DNA of 20,769 bases from an uncultured Myxococcales bacterium (GTDB lineage: Bacteria; Myxococcota_A; Polyangia; Polyangiales; Polyangiaceae), in assembly GCA_937998045.1 (NCBI GenBank), contig CALKVG010000712.1, forward strand, positions 1 through 20,769. Direction: 5' to 3'. Below the pieces are notes generated by a model, which worked only from the letters and a program-made list of their open reading frames with translations, had not been told where the DNA came from and did not search any database. Shown here in pieces: positions 14,557-20,769 of this stretch (the stretch's first letter is position 1; each line of letters opens with the position of its first letter). The position numbers were made by a program, and so were the translations under genes.

Positions 14557-15561
14557 CTAATTCTGCCCGGCCTTCTTCAGCACGTCCGCCTTGATCGCCT
14601 CGACCTTCTGCAGTCTCGCCGCCACTTTCAGGAACTCCGCCTCGGGGTAATCGACGTCGTAGCGGTCGACCTTCATCCCTCCGTAGCCGCGGACCTGATC
14701 CGGGGTGATACCCGGCGCCTTGTGGACGTTGGCGAAGCCCTCGCGCAGCCTCCTCTTGATGTCGGCGTCCAACCCCGGATGCATCGCGAGCGGCGGGTTG
14801 GGCAACGGATCGCTCTTCGCGAGCGGCCGCAGCTGGTCGGCCGGGATCTTCTTTTCGCTCACTGCCTTCTCGAACGAATTGAACGACGCCGCGCCCGCGT
14901 CGGCGTGCCCCTCGGCGGCGGCCATCAACGAATTCACGTGACTGCCGGTCAGAACGATCTTGCCGAGGTCCTTTACCGGGTCCACGCCCGCCTCGATCAG
15001 CATGGCGAGCGGGAAGTTGAAGCTCGATCCGGAGGACGGATCTCCGACGGCGAGGGTCTTTCCTTTCAGGTCGGCAAGGCCGTGAAGGGGCGAGTCTCCC
15101 CGGACGAAGACGCCCGAGAAGTACGTCGACGATCCGTGCTCGACGGCGACCGCGAGCAGCTGCGCGCCCGCCCGCTTCCTCGCCTCGAGGTACGACACCG
15201 GACCGAACCATCCCACGTCCACCTGACCGTTGGCCATGGCCTCCACGACCGCGCTGTAACTCTGGCCGACGCGCACGTCGAAGTGCAGCTGCTCAGCGTG
15301 ACCAATCGCGTTGAAGAGCGGCATGAAATCGGCCTTGGTGCCGTCCTCGGTGCCTCCATCCGCCGGAATGAGCATCACGGCGAGGGGTTTCTCAGCGCTT
15401 CCGTCGCGCGGCCACGCCGCGGTGCTCCCTGCCTTTGCCGCGGCCTCTCCCGGACGGTCGGCCTTCTTGTCGCAGCCGGCGACCGCCAGCGCGACCGCAG
15501 TCGCAAGCGCAGCTCCGGCGGCCCCGCGTTTGTCCAGGAACATGGACACAGTCTCTACCAT
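14557..15561 (-). CDS. phnD: Phosphonate/phosphite-type substrate-binding lipoprotein
   Basis: The 334-residue protein is a PhnD/PtxB-family solute-binding protein. The signal peptide ends in VAGC with Cys30 as lipid site. Family landmarks are 'YSAVVEAMANGQVDVGWFGPVSYLEA', 'YFSGVFVRGDSPLHGLADLKGKTLAVGDPSSGSSFNFP' and 'ADAGAASFNSFEKAV'. Ser/Thr and Tyr residues there usually line the oxyanion pocket. The C-terminal helices ('DADIKRRLREGFANVHK') complete the second lobe. A GAGG lies about 10 bases before the ATG at 15561; an in-frame ATG at 15543 is an alternative that still leaves a signal peptide. The upstream ATPase gene ends only 21 bp away. Precise ligand cannot be read from sequence. Confidence 0.92.
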   Translation of the reverse strand: MVETVSMFLDKRGAAGAALATAVALAVAGCDKKADRPGEAAAKAGSTAAWPRDGSAEKPLAVMLIPADGGTEDGTKADFMPLFNAIGHAEQLHFDVRVGQSYSAVVEAMANGQVDVGWFGPVSYLEARKRAGAQLLAVAVEHGSSTYFSGVFVRGDSPLHGLADLKGKTLAVGDPSSGSSFNFPLAMLIEAGVDPVKDLGKIVLTGSHVNSLMAAAEGHADAGAASFNSFEKAVSEKKIPADQLRPLAKSDPLPNPPLAMHPGLDADIKRRLREGFANVHKAPGITPDQVRGYGGMKVDRYDVDYPEAEFLKVAARLQKVEAIKADVLKKAGQN

Positions 15562-15582
15562 CAGAGTGACGCCTCGGTGACA

Positions 15583-16746
15583 TCACTCCGCGGCGTCAGG
15601 TCCCGGACCCCCCGCGAGCGCGGGAGGAGCGGAATCAGGTCGGTCGTCCTTGGCATAGACCAGTACCCGCTCGGGAGCGACGCCGACATGAACGCGATCG
15701 CCCACCGCGACGCGGGCGCTCGAGCGCACGGTCAGAGAAACGCCGCGGCCGATCTCGACCTGGATCCGCGAGTCGACGCCGGACGACTCCACGCTCGCGA
15801 CCAAGCCCGCGACGGCGTTCGGCGCGCCTTCCGGCCCGATCGTCAGATCCTCGGGACGAATCGCGGCGACGACGCGTCCCTCGATCGTCGCCTCTCGCGA
15901 GGCGCCCGCAAGGACCAGAGCCTCGCGGCGCAGGAGGACCTGCCCGGGGCGTGGTCCCGGCTCCGCGGCAAAGTCGATGACGTTGCGGTACCCGAGGAAG
16001 CGCGCGACGTGAAGGTTGGCCGGGCGGGCGTGGACCTCGAGCGGTGCGCCCACCTGCTGAACGATTCCCGCGCGAAGGATGACCACGCGGTCGGCGAGAG
16101 AAAGTCCCTCGTCCTGGTCGTGCGTGACGTAGATCGTCGTGCGCCCCAGCTCTCCATGAATGCGACGGATCTGGGCGCGCGTCTCGACGCGGAGCTCGGC
16201 GTCCAGGCTGGAGAGCGGCTCGTCCATGAGGACGAGCGGCGGCTCGATGACGATCGCACGAGCGAGGGCCACCCGTTGCTGCTGCCCTCCGGAGAGCTGC
16301 CCCGGCAGCTTGTCCTTTTGGCCCTCGAGCTGGACGAGCGCCAGCGCTCGCTCGACTCGAACGCGGACTTGCGCGGCCTGCACCGCGCGCATCCGCAACC
16401 CGAACGCGACGTTCTCTCCGACGGTCATGTGCGGAAAAAGGGCGTAGTTCTGGAAGACCATCCCGAATCCACGCCTCTCGGGAGAGAGCCCATCGATGCG
16501 GGTGTCGTCGAGCCAGATGCTGCCGCGCGACAGCCGCACCAGACCCGCGATGCAGCCCAGCGCCGTCGATTTTCCGCAACCGGATGGGCCGAGCAGGGCG
16601 ATGAATTCGCCGCGCCGAACGACGAGGGAGAGCCCATCGAGGGCCACGATCTCGCTGCCGCCGCCGGTCCGATCCACGAACCGCCGAGCGATGCCGTCGA
16701 GGCGCAGCTGATCGAAGTCGTTCTTCATCGCGGCACGAGAGCTCAT
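15583..16746 (-). CDS. CUT1/PotA/FbpC-type ABC transporter ATPase with TOBE domain
   Basis: The 387-residue ATPase has Walker A GPSGCGKST (53-61), Q-loop Gln99, signature LSGGQ (151-155), Walker B VLMDEP (172-177) and switch His209. From about residue 240, 'VGAPLEVHARPANLHVARFLG' leads into a C-terminal TOBE-type regulatory domain ('ATIEGRVVAAIRPEDLTIG', 'VGDRVHVGVAPERVLVY'). This is the MalK/UgpC/PotA/FbpC class, also used by the 2-aminoethylphosphonate importer ATPase PhnT. It normally pairs with its own permeases, but none is here. The next gene downstream is phnD, 21 bp away, so it is the first gene of the phn operon. Start choice: ATG 16746, with ATG 16728 as an alternative; neither has a clear ribosome-binding site. 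Confidence 0.9.
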   Translation of the reverse strand: MSSRAAMKNDFDQLRLDGIARRFVDRTGGGSEIVALDGLSLVVRRGEFIALLGPSGCGKSTALGCIAGLVRLSRGSIWLDDTRIDGLSPERRGFGMVFQNYALFPHMTVGENVAFGLRMRAVQAAQVRVRVERALALVQLEGQKDKLPGQLSGGQQQRVALARAIVIEPPLVLMDEPLSSLDAELRVETRAQIRRIHGELGRTTIYVTHDQDEGLSLADRVVILRAGIVQQVGAPLEVHARPANLHVARFLGYRNVIDFAAEPGPRPGQVLLRREALVLAGASREATIEGRVVAAIRPEDLTIGPEGAPNAVAGLVASVESSGVDSRIQVEIGRGVSLTVRSSARVAVGDRVHVGVAPERVLVYAKDDRPDSAPPALAGGPGPDAAE

Positions 16747-16822
16747 GGTGGACACCGGCAGCTCAGCACGAAGTCCGCGCGCGCGCCTCGCGCCAGGTAC
16801 ACGCGCTGCACCCTGACCTGTC

Positions 16823-17539
16823 ATGTGCACATTTCGCATGCGGCGTCTCGGGCTCGGGCTGACCGCGCTGGTGCTCGCGGCGGGCTGCTCGAGCGCGCGG
16901 TATATGTATCGGCCCGAGGAGAACGCCACGGCGCGCGTCTCGGGGCGCCCGGCGGCGTACTACGAGGTTCCCCCGCAATCGCCTCACGGGGACGTACGGC
17001 TGGCGACGATAGGGATCGCGAAGCTGGTCGCGCAGCGCGAGGCCAAGGAGCACATCCACGCGATGCACGTCCGGATGATCGTCGACAACAACGACGACAC
17101 CGCACCGTGGCAGGTGGACACGCGTGAGCAGATCGGCAGCCTCGGCGGGGACGGGCAGAGCCGCCCCGCGTTCGCCTGGGCGACGACGGCTCGCCCGCCG
17201 ATCGTGTCAATCGCGCCCGGAACGAGCGACACGGTCGACCTCTACTATCCGCTGCCGTCGTCGATGCAGGGCGCGTCCGAAGTCCCGCACTTCGAGGTGC
17301 TCTGGCGCGTGCAGACGCCGGACGGGATGGTCTCGGAGCGGACGACCTTCGAGCGTCTGGAGATCGAACAGCTGCCTCCCCCGGGCTACTACGCCGCGGC
17401 CGGGGCGGACTGGTGGGGGCCCGGCTGGGGCGGCTGGTACGACCCCTTCTGGCCCGACTACTCCTTCTGGGGTGCGCCCTTGGTCTATTCCACGCGTCCG
17501 CCCACGATGCCCGCGCCGGCGGCGCGGCGGCTGCGCTGA
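16823..17539 (+). CDS. Lipoprotein with Trp-rich C-terminal tail, unknown function
   Basis: The 238-residue product has a lipoprotein signal (MCTFRMRRLG, hydrophobic LGLTALVLAAG, Cys22). The mature part holds mainly beta segments ('VRLATIGIAKLVAQREAKEHIHAMHVRMIVDNNDD', 'PIVSIAPGTSDTVDLYYPLP', 'FEVLWRVQTPDGMVSERTTFERLEI'), suggesting an immunoglobulin-like or beta-sandwich fold. The tail (about 195-220) is rich in Trp, Gly, Asp and Tyr ('DWWGPGWGGWYDPFW'), then Pro/Ala. I recognise no family. Divergent from the phn operon by 76 bp, so the two share an upstream region. ATG 16838 is an alternative start with the same signal peptide. The next gene is convergent 6 bp away. Confidence 0.75.
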   Translation: MCTFRMRRLGLGLTALVLAAGCSSARYMYRPEENATARVSGRPAAYYEVPPQSPHGDVRLATIGIAKLVAQREAKEHIHAMHVRMIVDNNDDTAPWQVDTREQIGSLGGDGQSRPAFAWATTARPPIVSIAPGTSDTVDLYYPLPSSMQGASEVPHFEVLWRVQTPDGMVSERTTFERLEIEQLPPPGYYAAAGADWWGPGWGGWYDPFWPDYSFWGAPLVYSTRPPTMPAPAARRLR

Positions 17540-17545
17540 CGCGGC

Positions 17546-17935
17546 TCAGCCCACGCGCCCGAGGACGACTCCGAGGAAGAGGAGCGCGAGTACGAGGCTG
17601 GTCAGCGCGAAGAAAACCCAGTCGCGCGCGCGAAGGAACACGAGGGCCGCGAACGCGACGCGGGCGATGGGAACGAGCGTCAGGACGAGCAGGCCCGTGA
17701 CCAGCAGCGCGTCCCCGGGCACATTCGCGATCTGGTGATTCACGGACGACGAGCGTCCGGCTGCCGTGGACCCGCGCGCGTGCTCGAGCGCTCGATAGCT
17801 CGCCACGTACGCATGCGGCTCCGTCGCGGCGATGACGCACAAGCCGGCGACGAGCAGGATCGCGCTGGCGACCAGCGCGCCTCGCAGGATGCGCGGCGTC
17901 CAGGTGCGGAGCAGGCGGTCGTCCTCGAGTCCCAC
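17546..17935 (-). CDS. DUF1634 family membrane protein
   Basis: The 129-residue protein has three hydrophobic helices: 'ALVASAILLVAGLCVIAA', 'LLVTGLLVLTLVPIARVAFAALVFL' and 'WVFFALTSLVLALLFLGVVLG'. The 'LR' start, the glycine after helix 1 and the 'VTGLLVL.L.PI.RV......F...D' core fit DUF1634. Family members of unknown function usually sit next to TauE/SafE transporter genes, as here. It starts at GTG 17935, 4 bp after the TauE/SafE stop, with GGAGG at 17948-17944 eight bases upstream. It may be an accessory subunit of that permease. Confidence 0.85.
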   Translation of the reverse strand: MGLEDDRLLRTWTPRILRGALVASAILLVAGLCVIAATEPHAYVASYRALEHARGSTAAGRSSSVNHQIANVPGDALLVTGLLVLTLVPIARVAFAALVFLRARDWVFFALTSLVLALLFLGVVLGRVG

Positions 17936-17939
17936 GGTT

Positions 17940-18890
17940 TCACCCTCCGGTGGCCGCGCGCCACCCCATTTGCGCGGCGACGGCGAGCAGCAGCACCACG
18001 AAAGCCATGCGCAAGACGCGCACCCTCGATCGGACGAGCACGCGACTGCCGACGAGGGCGCCCGCCGCGACGCCCAGGGCGACGGGCGCTGCGATCGTGG
18101 TCGCGATGTCGCCTCGCGCCAGGTACACGAGCGCGCCGGCGCCAGCCGTGACGCCGATCATGAAATTGCTCGTTGCGCTCGAGACCTTGAACGGGAGCCC
18201 CATCACCGAGTCCATCGCCATGACCTTGAGCACCCCGGCGCCGATCCCCAGGAGACCCGAGGCCAGGCCGGCGACGCTCATCAGGGCTGCCCCCGGGAGC
18301 ACACGGCGAACGCCGTAGGGCACGGGGCCGTTCTGACCCGGATACGATCCGCCCATGCGAAGCCGGGCCGCGAGCCGATCGCTGGTCGGGAGCAAGTCCA
18401 GGTTTCGACCGCGCTCCGGCCGAGCCGGAGACGTGCCGTCCAGGTTTCGACCACGCTCCGGCCGAGCCGGAGACGTGCCGTCCAGGTTTCGACCACGCTC
18501 CGGCCGAGCCGGAGACGTGCCGTCGCGCGAGCGCTGTCTGAGCGTCTCGATCGCCGAGACCACCATCGCGACGGCAAAGAGGCCCTCGAGGACGCGCGCC
18601 GATAGGACCCCCGCCAGCGAGGCGCCGAGCAGCGCCCCGGCGGTCGTCGCCACCTCGAGCGCCATCGCGACGCGGAGGTTGGTCCATCCGTCGCGAACGA
18701 AGGCTGCGCTCGCGCCGGCGCTGGTGGCCACGACGGAGATCAGGCTCACGCCGATCGCCACGCGAATGGGCATGTGGAGGACGAGCGTAAGCGCCGGCAC
18801 GAGCAGGACGCCTCCGCCGATACCGAAGATGGCGCCGACGAAGCCGGCGCCGAGCGACAGCGCGAAGAGCGACGCCGCGATCGCCAGCAC
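17940..18890 (-). CDS. TauE/SafE family anion permease with repeat insertion
   Basis: The 316-residue inner-membrane protein is a TauE/SafE (sulfite/organosulfonate exporter) family permease. The two homologous halves each carry the glycine-rich signature: 'GFVGAIFGIGGGVLLVPAL' (17-34) and 'GLASGLLGIGAGVLKVMAM' (208-226). 'ATSNFMIGVTAGAGALVYLARG' (239-260) is also typical. Between the halves, the cytoplasmic loop contains three tandem copies of a 14-residue unit, DGTSPARPERGRNL (123-164), not usual for the family. The conserved loop end 'RMGGSYPGQNGPVPYGVRRVLPG' resumes after it, and both flanking halves look intact. Start is GTG 18890, 3 bp after the stop of the sigma54-activator gene; the DUF1634 gene follows 4 bp on. 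Substrate is probably sulfite, sulfonate or a similar anion, by family only. Confidence 0.92.
   Translation of the reverse strand: MLAIAASLFALSLGAGFVGAIFGIGGGVLLVPALTLVLHMPIRVAIGVSLISVVATSAGASAAFVRDGWTNLRVAMALEVATTAGALLGASLAGVLSARVLEGLFAVAMVVSAIETLRQRSRDGTSPARPERGRNLDGTSPARPERGRNLDGTSPARPERGRNLDLLPTSDRLAARLRMGGSYPGQNGPVPYGVRRVLPGAALMSVAGLASGLLGIGAGVLKVMAMDSVMGLPFKVSSATSNFMIGVTAGAGALVYLARGDIATTIAAPVALGVAAGALVGSRVLVRSRVRVLRMAFVVLLLAVAAQMGWRAATGG
18396..18524 (-). repeat. Three tandem 42-bp palindrome-bearing units inside TauE/SafE gene
   Basis: Units lie at 18396-18437, 18438-18479 and 18480-18521, plus 3 further matching bases. Copies 2 and 3 are identical; copy 1 differs by one base (gaccgcg instead of gaccacg). 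Each unit holds the palindrome CTCCGGC-cga-GCCGGAG (18414-18430, 18456-18472, 18498-18514). In copies 2 and 3 the stem extends through CACG/CGTG past one bulged A. The unit length is a multiple of three, so the reading frame is kept. Confidence 0.95.
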
Positions 18891-18893
18891 GCG

Positions 18894-20240
18894 TCACTCC
18901 CCGGCGAGCCACTTCGAGAGCGTCTTGACGTCGACTCCGAGCGCCTCGGCCGTGCGCGCCTTTCGGCCGCCGAGCTTCTCGAGCGCCCACGCCGCGTACC
19001 GGCGCTGCACTTCGCGGATGGGGAGAACCCCTCCCTCGAGGACATCGGGCATCTCCGGGGGCGGCCCGGTGGTCACGCTCGGCGGCAGGTCCCCTGCCCC
19101 GGCCTCGACGTCTCGACCGAGGAGGACCACGCGCTCGATTGCGTGGGCGAGTTCCCGGACGTTGCCGGGCCATGCGTGGTCGATCAGCTTCTGCATGGCG
19201 TCGGGGCCGAGGCGCTCGACGACCGAGCGTGGGTGCTTCGCCTTCGCATCGGCGAGCATACGTTCGACGAGGAGAGGCACGTCCTCGCGACGATGCCGGA
19301 GGGGCGGCACCTGGATCGTGACGACGTCGAGCCGGTAGAGCAGATCCTCGCGAAACGCCCCGCTCCGTACGCGCTCGTGCAGGTCGCGGTGGGTCGCGGC
19401 GAGGATGCGCGTGTCCACTTGCCGCTCCTTCGCGGCGCCCACAGCGCGCACCGCGCGGCTCTCGATGACGTGGAGCAACTTGGCCTGCAGGGCCGTGGAC
19501 ATCTCGCCCACTTCGTCGAGCAGGAGCGTTCCGCCGTCGGCTTCGGCGAAGAGCCCCCCGCGCGCGCTCGTCGCCCCGGTGAACGCACCCTTGACGTGTC
19601 CGAAGAGCTCGCTCTCGAGGAGCGTCTCCGGGAGAGCCGCGCAGTTTACCGCGACGAAGGCGCCCGAAGCGCGCACGCTCGTCGCGTGAATCGCCCGCGC
19701 GAGGGCGCTCTTGCCGGTCCCGGTTTCCCCGACGATCAGCACCGGCGTCGCCGCGTCGGCCACCCGCGCCGCGAGGTCGAACACTTCGCGCATCGCGACG
19801 CTGGCGGCGACGAGGGTGCCCAGCCCGGCCGTTTCGCGGAGCGCCGCTCGCAGGCTGCGCGCTTCGCGACGCACGCGCACATCGTCCAGTGCGCGGCCGA
19901 GGAACAGGGAGAGCTCCTCGACCGCGAACGGCTTGGTCAGGTAGTGGAACGCCCCCTGGCGGATCGCGTCGACGGCGGTCTCGATGGCGCCGTAGGCCGT
20001 CATGACGATGACCGGGCGCTCCGGCGCGACCTGCCGCGACAGGGCCAGGAGCGCCATCCCATCCACCTTCGGCATGCGGAGATCGGTGACCAGGGCGTCG
20101 ATCGTGTCCGCGCTCAGCCGCTTTGAGGCGTCCGTGCTCGAGTCGCACGCCGTCGCGTCGAATCCACGGTCGCGAAGGCCGTCCGCGAGCGTCTCCGCCA
20201 TGTCGGGCTCATCGTCGACGACCAAGACGCGAGGTAGCAC
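18894..20240 (-). CDS. NtrC-family sigma54-dependent response regulator
   Basis: The protein has about 448 residues (GTG 20240) in the classic three-domain order. The receiver domain has the acidic pair in 'VLVVDDEPD', phospho-acceptor Asp53 in 'ALVTDLRMPKVDG' and Lys103 in 'LTKP'. The AAA+ domain has Walker A GETGTGKS (171-178), the sigma54-contacting GAFTGA loop (218-223), Walker B 'LLLDEVGE' and 'FREDLLYRLDV' with the arginine finger region. The C-terminal Fis-type helix-turn-helix is 'RRYAAWALEKLGGRKARTAEALGVDVKTLSKWL'. All motifs needed to activate sigma54 RNA polymerase are present. An upstream GTG at 20261 would add seven residues. The TauE/SafE gene follows 3 bp downstream, so the activator is co-transcribed with its likely target. 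No histidine kinase is in the window. Confidence 0.95.
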   Translation of the reverse strand: MLPRVLVVDDEPDMAETLADGLRDRGFDATACDSSTDASKRLSADTIDALVTDLRMPKVDGMALLALSRQVAPERPVIVMTAYGAIETAVDAIRQGAFHYLTKPFAVEELSLFLGRALDDVRVRREARSLRAALRETAGLGTLVAASVAMREVFDLAARVADAATPVLIVGETGTGKSALARAIHATSVRASGAFVAVNCAALPETLLESELFGHVKGAFTGATSARGGLFAEADGGTLLLDEVGEMSTALQAKLLHVIESRAVRAVGAAKERQVDTRILAATHRDLHERVRSGAFREDLLYRLDVVTIQVPPLRHRREDVPLLVERMLADAKAKHPRSVVERLGPDAMQKLIDHAWPGNVRELAHAIERVVLLGRDVEAGAGDLPPSVTTGPPPEMPDVLEGGVLPIREVQRRYAAWALEKLGGRKARTAEALGVDVKTLSKWLAGE

Positions 20241-20291
20241 GGCCACCAGGATAGGCCGCACGGCGAAGGACGCACCCTCGCCCCCCGACGA

Positions 20292-20579
20292 TCACTCCTC
20301 GCTGCACCACCTGCGCGCGCGACGGTTCCGGACGCGAAGGGCACCAGGGAGCTGCCGCCAGGTGTCGCGCTCCGACGGGGCGGTCGGAAGATCCGGCGCG
20401 CGCGGCAGAGGCTCGAGAGCCACGCGCGGCGCTGCGGGCGCGGGCTCCACTCGGGCATCCGGCTCTACCGGTGCGGCCTGCGACGCGGGGGCATCGGGCG
20501 CGACCGGCTTCAGCTCGAAGGGATCGATGAGCGTCGCGGCTCGGGGGCGCGCGCGAAGCGGACCTGCGCCTGCGGTCAT
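20292..20579 (-). CDS. Possible small Pro/Ala-rich protein
   Basis: A 95-codon frame starts at ATG 20579 and ends 30-50 bp before the sigma54-activator start on the same strand. The product has 'TLIDPFELKPVAPDAP', then a Pro/Ala/Glu/Val-rich stretch and a basic, Trp-containing end (RRARRWCSEE). It has no signal peptide or membrane helix and no recognised family. The frame is open for 26 more codons upstream but without another ATG. GC-rich DNA readily gives such frames by chance, and no clear ribosome-binding site is visible. It could equally be the untranslated leader of the activator operon. Confidence 0.35.
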   Translation of the reverse strand: MTAGAGPLRARPRAATLIDPFELKPVAPDAPASQAAPVEPDARVEPAPAAPRVALEPLPRAPDLPTAPSERDTWRQLPGALRVRNRRARRWCSEE

Positions 20580-20769
20580 TGCGGGCGCAACAATCCCACA
20601 GGATGCGGCCGTGTCGATGCCAATTTCATGGCCGAATGCTCGGCTTTTCGGTGCGCGCTAAGTTTCTCTTCCCACCACCCGCGAACCGGCAAAACTACGC
20701 CCATCTCGGTACTGGTCCCTTCCCCCACGGGCCCGGTCCGCGTTCCCCTCCCGCCATGCCCCCGCGAAG
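20580..20769. other. Intergenic right end
   Basis: Less GC-rich than the genes around it, with runs such as 'ggcttttcggtg' and 'taagtttctcttccc'. Apart from the candidate sigma54 promoter I see no coding frame or RNA gene. A GGGCCCG-type short palindrome lies near 20730-20737, but it is too short to interpret. Confidence 0.4.
20689..20703 (-). promoter_or_regulatory. Candidate sigma54 (-24/-12) promoter
   Basis: On the minus strand TGG (20703-20701) and TTGC (20692-20689) are arranged as TGG-N8-TTGC. The invariant GG and GC are 10 bases apart, as in the sigma54 consensus TGGCAC-N5-TTGC. Three bases of the -24 block (CAC) are not matched. It faces the small frame at 20579 and the sigma54-activator operon, with a predicted start near 20677. 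Confidence 0.4.

Noticed and set aside
12791..15211. Extended 806-codon frame that ends as the permease
   Set aside because: Only the last 334 residues are a permease. The rest overlaps phnC and phnD in another frame. The ATG at 13795 with a 4-bp overlap to phnC is the natural start.
16806..16824. Pho-box-like CTGCACC...CTGTCAT between the phn operon and the lipoprotein gene
   Set aside because: Only one half-site matches CTGTCAT. The other matches 3 of 7 bases, the spacing is 12 rather than 11, and the site overlaps the lipoprotein start codon.
13948..17127. Plus-strand open frame of 1059 codons opposite the phn operon
   Set aside because: It runs antisense to four well-supported ABC genes, is extremely rich in Arg/His/Asp/Glu with no domain, and results from the high GC content that removes stops.
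18396..18524. CRISPR-like array
   Set aside because: The three 42-bp units are directly adjacent with no spacers, and they are translated within the permease.
17740..20148. Minus-strand open frame of 802 codons over the TauE/SafE and sigma54-activator genes
   Set aside because: It is a different frame on the same strand as two clear genes, Arg/Gly/Pro-rich and without domains.

Overview
The window is GC-rich, gene-dense bacterial chromosome. Its flavour is that of a large-genome delta-lineage soil bacterium (Myxococcota, probably Polyangia). The grounds are the strong GC bias that opens long antisense frames, many lipoprotein signal peptides, Ser/Gly- or Lys/Glu/Pro-rich linkers, a sigma54 response regulator and a YncE/phosphoesterase fusion. 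This placement is an inference; no rRNA or other marker locus was compared. I see no tRNA, rRNA, insertion sequence, prophage or CRISPR array.

Layout. (1) 1-2384: envelope proteins. A 3'-truncated lipoprotein runs off the left edge. It is divergent from a PsbP/DcrB-like lipoprotein and a von Willebrand A (VWA) lipoprotein with a charged and proline-rich tail. (2) 2408-4174, minus strand: a bitopic membrane protein followed by a ThiO-type glycine oxidase. (3) 4236-6048, plus strand: a zinc-ribbon membrane protein, then a flavoprotein carrying flavin-dependent halogenase motifs. (4) 6108-7446: rplS (L19) and rplC (L3) are divergent, each behind a good sigma70-type promoter. rplC stands alone, outside any S10 operon, behind a leader of about 165 nt that can fold. 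(5) 7580-8446: a lipoprotein with a Ser/Gly linker and one C-terminal c-type haem site. (6) 8509-12500, minus strand: a large exported YncE beta-propeller/phosphoesterase and a probable outer-membrane beta-barrel protein. (7) 12791-16746, minus strand: a compact ABC-transporter operon in the order CUT1-type ATPase, phnD, phnC, phnE. It has two ATPases but only one permease. (8) 16823-17539: a lipoprotein with a Trp-rich tail. (9) 17546-20579, minus strand: perhaps a small Pro/Ala-rich protein, then an NtrC-type sigma54 activator, a TauE/SafE permease and a DUF1634 membrane protein, tightly packed, with a possible sigma54 promoter upstream.

How the parts fit. Block 7 should import phosphonate, phosphite or a related phosphorus oxyanion. 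Block 6 lies just downstream and encodes an exported phosphoesterase and an outer-membrane protein, so a shared phosphorus-scavenging role is possible but unproven. Block 9 looks like a regulated anion (sulfite/organosulfonate) export unit whose activator is encoded in the same operon.

The most unusual sequence feature is in the TauE/SafE gene. Three near-identical 42-bp units, each with a perfect 7-bp-arm palindrome, sit in frame in the central cytoplasmic loop. This looks like a palindromic repeat that has spread into coding sequence. The halogenase-like gene, the lone rplC and the two-ATPase phn operon are the next most interesting items.
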